A stretch of DNA of 64,000 nucleotides from NCBI GenBank assembly GCA_000711775.1, contig ARYC01000529.1, forward strand, positions 38,161-102,160, given 5' to 3'. The notes below the pieces were generated by a model. The model saw only the letters and a program-made list of their open reading frames with translations. It did no database searches and had not been told where the DNA came from. Positions 58,051 to 64,000 of this stretch are shown here, in pieces; within the stretch, counting starts at the first letter, position 1; the number at the start of each line of letters is the position of its first letter. A program made the translations under genes and the position numbers. The DNA comes from Oxytricha trifallax (Eukaryota; Ciliophora; Spirotrichea; Sporadotrichida; Oxytrichidae).

Positions 58051-58734
58051 GATATTTTGGCTAAGGTGACAAACACTCACCCCCCATAATGTATTCTTTT
58101 CAACATGTACTCTAATAGAACTCGACTTCCTGAGCAAACTTTTCTTAAGAACTGATTGTGGCGGCTTTTAGTTTTCGAGATAACACACTGCTTAAGTCAA
58201 ATATTATATATAAAAATCATATAATTTTACACAGGAAAATATATGATTTATTTATTAAAAACATCATATTTAGGCAAAATTTTATTAATTTTCAGGAGTT
58301 AATGAATTTATAATTATTTTAAGAATTATTTGACTAAAGTCATCAAGTTTTCGAAAATAATAAGAAATCATCGATATTAATTAAATTTTATTTGATAATA
58401 TAATTTGGCTTATAAATTTCATAATGAATTTATTATATCCCATTGCTTGGTACAATCATAAAAATTTCTAGGACGAATTCATTAACTCCTGAAAATTAAT
58501 AAAATTTTGCCTAAATATGATGTTTTTAATAAATAAATCATATATTTTCCTGTGTAAAATTATATGATTTTTATATATAATATTTGACTTAAGCAGTGTG
58601 TTATCTCGAAAACTAAAAGCCGGCCACAATCAGTTCTTAAGAAAAGTTTGCTCAGGAAGTCGAGTTCTATTAGAGTACATGTTGAAAAGAATACATTATG
58701 GGGGGTGAGTGTTTGTCACCTTAGCCGATATTTT
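58051..58734. mobile_element. 668-bp foldback MITE with 250-bp arms and 8-bp TSD
   Basis: Element 58059-58726. The left arm (58059-58308) starts GGCTAAGGTGACAAACACTC and includes a CCCCCC tract; the right arm (58476-58726) is its reverse complement with about one indel and very few mismatches. The loop is 167 bp. The direct repeat GATATTTT lies outside at 58051-58058 and 58727-58734. No ORF. The near identity of the arms implies recent insertion or correction. An 8-bp duplication is compatible with hAT or Merlin-type transposases; its TIR differs from those of the 21-24 kb elements. Confidence 0.88.
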
Positions 58735-58830
58735 TTAAAACAATAAAAATTAATGTCTTGGTCAGAACTAACGTCTTTAGAGGCACGGAAAGTTCAAATT
58801 TAATATCACAAATTTTCTAATGCTCATTTA
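58735..58830. repeat. Dispersed repeat family B, copy 2
   Basis: Begins at the right target duplication of the foldback MITE and resembles 57105-57200 in direct orientation (AGGCACGGAAAGTTCAAATT at 58781). Confidence 0.5.
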
Positions 58831-61800
58831 TCCAAATAATAAATTTTTTATAAAATTAAATTATCAATTAAATTGAATTAATTTTTGATATTTTTTTTTA
58901 AAATTCTAAATGTTTACTTTTTTTTAATAATAAATATTTTTTGTAAATATTACTTTGAAATTTTTTTTATATTTAACGACATCTTTAATGATAGATATAT
59001 TTAAATACTTTTCTACTTTCTTTAGAATTGAATTGAATTACTTTTTATTCAGTTTATCAATTGTTGTCTTAATTTTCCCTTCTTTATTTCCAATTCTTAC
59101 ATTTAGATTTGATTTATTAAACTATCATTTATCACTTTTATATTTAATCTAAAATTATACCTTTAACTTAAATATTAAATTTTATTATATTTTTGATACA
59201 ATTTTCTAAATCTCATTTATTTCGATATATTCCATTGTAAAAAGATAAAAATTTCTATTGCATTTCCTTTTTATACTTTTGCTTACTTATGTATCCTTAT
59301 TTCTTTATGAATAAAAATGATTATTAAGATTTATTGAAAAGCTCATTTATTATATCAAATTCAACTATACTCTAAAATTATATTTAAAAATTTTAATTTA
59401 AATAAGTATCTATATGCATATATATATATATATATATATATTTGCATCACTCAATAATTATTTATTTTTCCTTTATAAAAATATAATGCGCTTATTAAAT
59501 CATCTGAATCCCCTATAATAGAAGTATAACAAATTGTCTATTGTTACTTCTTTCTACAGAATGCCTATTTAACAAATCCTTGCATTCTCCATATACATGT
59601 ATTGATATAGATGCATGTGTTATGATTATTTATTATTTAATTGAAATTATATCTCATTGATATTGTATAAGAAAATTATATAATAAAAATGAAACTTCTT
59701 GTTGTGTTTTCTGTTTAGAACATTCTTTAAGTTAAAGAGTTTGATACTTAAAAAATGCTTTTTGTTTGGATGGCTCATAGCTAAATTTATAGTCAATAAT
59801 TTAAATATGGCCGCAGTTATTCTTCTTGCAGCAACTATTTTAGTTAGTTTACTTTTTTCATAATCTTATTCAATTGAATTTGGTATATTTTTAAATATAA
59901 ATACATGTAATAATATATCTGAGTGATAATTATAGATTGATAAGGACTGACAGATATAGTCAGCTTCACAGCAAACATGCACTTAAGACCTTTTCTAATC
60001 AACATAATCAACCAACAACTTTAAAAGACTTTGATGCCAGTGTAAAATAACTAATATAATAAGGATATGACACCCTTTTAATATACCATAGCTTAAGCAA
60101 CTCTAAAAATTATCACAGTAAGTGCAAAATTCAGATTTATACATATAAACAAATATTACTTAGTAAAGTAAGAAAAAGTTGATTCAAATAACTCAATAAT
60201 ACAACTACAATGAGAGTGACATTATAATTATAACTAGAGCTAGACATTCTTGACTTGTACATCTCTATCTAACTATTTTCTCAATTACCCGTCATTTATT
60301 CATGATTCTAAATGATATTTATAAGTATTTAAATATACATATATATTTCCAATAGATTAATAAATAATTGATTATATTTATTTTTAATTTGTTTTAAATT
60401 CAAGAGTAATGATATCATTCAAGAAACTATGGTGTCAATAAATAACTTAGCAATGGAGTAGCATAAATACCACAAATAGGTAGTACTTTGGTCCTAACAA
60501 AACGCTTTCAATATAAATAATCAGCTATTTCCAGAATGCCGAAGGTAGTTCTTTTATTTAAATAAATTTAGAAAAAATTCTCCTAAATAATTATGAAAAT
60601 TATTAATTGATAAATAATAAATGCAACATATTTAACTAAAAAGAACTATAATAATATTTTTAATTATTTAAGTATATGCAACATATTAATGTTAAAAATT
60701 AAATGAACAAAATTCTGTAAATTAGAAGTTATAGTTGGCATAGTACATCATTATGGTTAATTAGAGTACAATTCATGCTGTTTATTGATGAATTACTTTG
60801 ATATCTTTTTAAGTTCTTCTCATCTTACCATTAAGGTCGAAAAGGAAAATAACCAATATTGTCTCAAGATATATTAATATTTATATTTATATATTGTTAA
60901 TACTGCATATCTAGTTGTTGTTTATATACATCCTCAATTATGCAAAAACGTTTAATTATGAAAGGTGTAAATTAATTTTGTTAATAGAAACTAGAGGCAA
61001 TAACTAACAAAAACAACGGGAGATACATTCAACAAATAACCTATAAAATATTGATAATTAATTATAAGCAATACTAGTTCATATAGAAGCAGCGATTTTA
61101 TGTATAAATAAAAAAGTTTATCAATATTTAAATCAATGAATTGAAAGGTAAGTTTAACAAGAAAATAAAATGGGCCTCAATTTGAATAGTAGGATTTAGA
61201 GTATGTTTATTATGAAATTTTATAAATAAAATATCTGAATATACAATGCTTCATGTGCTCTAAACCTAAGATTTAAACTAATAAATAAATTGTGATTAAT
61301 AAACTCTAGATTCTCAATGTAGAAATATGTTAAAATATTAGGATAAATATTTTATTAAAAAAAATTATAGCATTCTTTCTCATTATTGAACATAAATCTC
61401 CACTGTTGCTTCCTATATATATCCTCAATTGTTGTAAGCATTACAACAATTGAATATTAATTTTTTTATATAAAGAAATGAAGTTATCTGCTAGCACATT
61501 TTGATTATTTGATACTGCCATAAATCTCTAAATCAAATGATAAACTCAGAATTAATTGTTAATAACTTCACCATAAATACGAACTTTAAAAATGTATTGC
61601 TCAGTTAATTATTTATCTAGTAATCTGATAATATTATGAACATAATTTATTAATTTTGACTATTTTTCAAGATGTAAAGTATTTCTTTTATAACGATTTA
61701 ATCATGGATGCCAAATTTAAGCTTAAATAATTTATTTATTAAATGTAATAGATATTGCTTAAAAAATAAAATGTAAACAAATACAATTAATAAATCTATA

Positions 61801-61929
61801 ACTGGATAAAAAGCATTCAATCACTCTTATACTTAATAAACTAAAAAAACTCAAATAATACTAGTAAACTCGAATAATACTTTTACATACTTTTATAATA
61901 ATATATTAAATTGATTCGATTACATTGAT
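58831..61929. other. AT-rich stretch with a TA microsatellite; weak coding patch
   Basis: Contains about 12 TA units at 59418-59441. A plus-strand patch at 59950-60310 (SQLHSKHALKTFSNQHNQPT...) has an unusual His/Gln/Asn/Thr composition and two frames, and may be coding, but support is weak. Nothing else was recognised. Confidence 0.3.
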
Positions 61930-62007
61930 AGTAAAATTTATTCTTAATTCACTTCCCAAGCTTGTTAATCCTTTCGCTCAAATTATATTAGTTCAATGCC
62001 CCTCTTC

Positions 62008-62290
62008 TCAATCCATATCCTTGATTTCTTTATCATTTTCTTCCTTACATCTGAACTTATAGTCCTCTTTCACCAATAACTATACTGCATCTTTAGCTTT
62101 TAAATCCTTCTTATATCTCTACATTGGCTAGAGTTAGTTTTGGATACAACTTTGTATGAGTATGAGTAAGTCTTTGTTTAATTGTTCTACATTGGAGAGC
62201 TTTCTATATCAATCATTGCTTACTTCACTCACCAAGTTTATCTAATGGTTTATCCTCCCTCGTTGTAATAAAACTGCATAATTTCCAGTT
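62008..62290 (-). pseudogene. Coding segment with in-frame TGA, Lys/Glu-rich, unknown
   Basis: The minus strand from about 62203 to TGA at 62010 reads KLSNVEQLNKDLLILIQSC..., then Lys/Asp/Glu-rich (KDLKAKDAVQLLVKEDYKF), with good first-position G bias and TAG as Gln. The same frame continues upstream past a TGA near 62215 into VLLQRGRINHQINLVSEVS (to about 62280), and downstream past TGA 62010 for a few codons. It is either a pseudogene or an MDS with errors. Family unknown. Confidence 0.45.
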
Positions 62291-63424
62291 AAAAGCAGCG
62301 AGATGTTCTTTAATATGTTAATTCTAGGAATTTTATTTATTAACATGAGGTTATACCAACTATTCCATGAATTCTACATTATTTGTTAATGTGCTTTACT
62401 CTTGTTCTAACAGCAACTAAATTCATGATATTTTCATAGTGTCATTAAATTTTGATTGCGTTATATTTATTTTTTAGGAATATCAGTTATTACATATATG
62501 ATAGATTGTTAGTTGTCAATCAATATGAAACAATAAAAATAATGCCAAATATTGTAATTGTCATACATGATTCGTTTTAACGATTAACCATTATTTAATA
62601 TTTCCTCAATCTAGAATTAATGGATTTGTTAAGTAAGTTACAGATTCTTGAAAAGAAAGCTTTATTTATTAATGAGGTATATTTAGATCTTACTTTATGG
62701 TTATGAAAAGAAGACGCTTAAATAATTTTCAAAATATTTCGGATTTTCATATACCTTTAATCTCCAGACAGCAATAAATGCTAAATTAAATCCTTATTGG
62801 ATAGTTATCACCAATGACTATATATAAGCAATTATATTGCTTAAGGTTCTAAGTAAGACAGGAATTCTAATTTAGAGTCTATTTAAAACAAACTACTTCT
62901 GCACTACAGCAAATCAGTATATTCTTCAATGATTTAACACAAAATATACATAAATTTAAAAGATATATTATTATTATAAATTTTATTTCAAACCCCATCT
63001 TAGCGATGATAGCAGCTAAAACTTGTTTCTATTAAAACGATATTAGCGTTATTTATTTGATTAAAAGGTAGCCAGCACTTTCATATTGAATGATGTCTAT
63101 TCCGGCATGTATTTAGTCGGTATAGGGCAAACATTCAAAAAAAAAGTATTTAAATTCAAAGGCATAAATTAATTATACATGATTATAAAAGTTTATTATT
63201 GGAAATTTGTTTGATAAAAAATACATTAAAATAATCTGGAATGAAACAATATATATCTTATATAATTGTTATTAAGTACCAATCATTTAATATATATTTA
63301 ATATTTAAAACCAGATATAAATAATGTAAAAAAATGGTTTAAAATTACATTAAATTTTAATCAAAATAAAATTAAATAAATCCTTGATTATTATATAATT
63401 CTTAAATTTACATTATTGGGTAAT
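62291..63424. other. AT-rich stretch, no gene recognised
   Basis: AT-rich DNA up to the second TBE insertion. No supported gene. Confidence 0.3.
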
Positions 63425-64000
63425 CAAAACCCCAAAACCCTTTCAGTAGTTTGATTGAGTTTTTGATTGATAAAAGTAGACTATTAGTGCATGCTTTATT
63501 TGGGTTTTAATAGGGTTTATGTAGGGGTTTAATGTTTAAATATTAGTAGTTTAAGTGAGTATATGCGAGGTTTTGGGTCAGTTTATGACAGTGAGTATAT
63601 AGATTTATGTTTAAGTTGCGTTATGGATGTGATGAATATAATGAATAACTCAAGCCTGTTCTGAATTATACGTCTAAATCAAGGCTCCTCCATAAATCTC
63701 TTGCTACTGTTAGGTCTCACTGTCTATTAGCATTGAATTTAAAGAGATAGCATCTTAATTCTAAGCCTAAGAGGCCATAAAAGTTTTAGCAGCATCATAT
63801 TGATTATCTTATTAATGATAAGACTCTTAAATACTGGGCTCACTTCTCTCTCGCCTAGAGGGCTGTAATATTTCATTGCCAATTTCCTGAGCTTCACATC
63901 TCTGCTTAATCTATAGCGAACATATGTAAAACGAATGGGATATCTTACAAGACAGTCAATCGCATAAAGAGAGTGATTGACTTTAATATTCCATTTTATA
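63425..64000 (+). mobile_element. Second TBE transposon, left end, runs off the window
   Basis: Starts CAAAACCCCAAAACCC at 63425, preceded by AAT, a fitting ANT target trinucleotide. The first 575 bp align with 28541-29110 of the other TBE in the same orientation with many point differences, so they are separate copies. Only the terminal inverted repeat and the 5' part of the transposase are inside the window. Confidence 0.92.
63532..64000 (+). pseudogene. TBE transposase, 5' part, frameshifted
   Basis: Corresponds to 28648-29110. ATG at 63532 is followed by an extra T that shifts the frame, and a T is missing near 63608. Downstream it keeps GCCTAGAGGGCTGT, which lacks the one-base deletion seen at 28975, and is useful for placing the break in the first copy. 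Truncated by the window end. Confidence 0.8.

Noticed and set aside
59418-59441. TA microsatellite
   Set aside because: Simple repeat expected in DNA of this composition; not informative.

Overview
The window looks like micronuclear (germline) DNA of a stichotrich/hypotrich ciliate of the Oxytricha-Sterkiella type. The reasons are: (i) a 4.05-kb TBE-class transposon (28541-32591) and the start of a second one (63425-end), both with termini made of C4A4 telomere-type repeats; (ii) coding segments that read well only when TAA and TAG are glutamine and TGA is the sole stop; (iii) extreme AT content (roughly three quarters or more) with short, more G/C-rich coding islands; (iv) at least two places where a short AT-rich insert is flanked by a direct repeat (CAAAA, TTTTAT) and its removal leaves an open reading frame, which is the MDS-pointer-IES-pointer-MDS pattern of ciliate germline genes. 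No complete standard-code gene is present.

Layout. 1-740: a dispersed repeat that recurs at 38.4 kb and 57.5 kb. 2.4 kb and 3.3-3.9 kb: plus-strand coding islands, the second between ~75-bp inverted repeats. 7.8-9.5 kb: an isolated compact coding cassette of unknown family. 11.2-11.6 kb: minus-strand coiled-coil segment with a candidate 35-nt intron. 19.4-20.6 kb: minus-strand gene pieces and a GC-rich segment closed by a 13-bp inverted repeat. 21034-24143: a decayed Merlin/ISXO2-like DNA transposon with 8-bp target duplications, split by a 524-bp MITE that has its own 8-bp duplications. 24.3-28.3 kb: a minus-strand series of coding segments, probably MDSs of one or more genes. 28.5-32.6 kb: TBE transposon inserted in a tRNA-Lys-like sequence. 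35.1-36.2 kb (minus), 37.1-38.4 kb (plus) and 41.4-42.9 kb (minus): three gene-like blocks with several frame breaks. 46.7-52.8 kb: a long plus-strand mosaic of short coding patches, interrupted on the opposite strand at 51.3-52.0 kb by two further coding segments. 53.9-55.3 kb: another plus-strand membrane-protein-like block. 55.7-56 kb: a minus-strand gene start. 58059-58726: a foldback MITE with 8-bp target duplications. 62.0-62.2 kb: minus-strand segment. 63425-64000: second TBE.

How the parts relate. The transposons carry or once carried their own transposases: TBE a DDE transposase, a zinc-finger protein kinase and a 22-kDa-type ORF; the Merlin-like element an ISXO2-type DDE protein. 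The other coding islands are best read as macronuclear-destined segments or germline-limited genes and pseudogenes. I could not name their proteins. Frame breaks and in-frame TGAs are common everywhere, including inside the TBE; I cannot tell decay from base-calling indels. Long open frames alone mean little here because TGA is rare in such DNA, so I relied on an excess of G at codon position 1, on motifs and on junction logic; the remaining AT-rich stretches are listed as having no supported gene.
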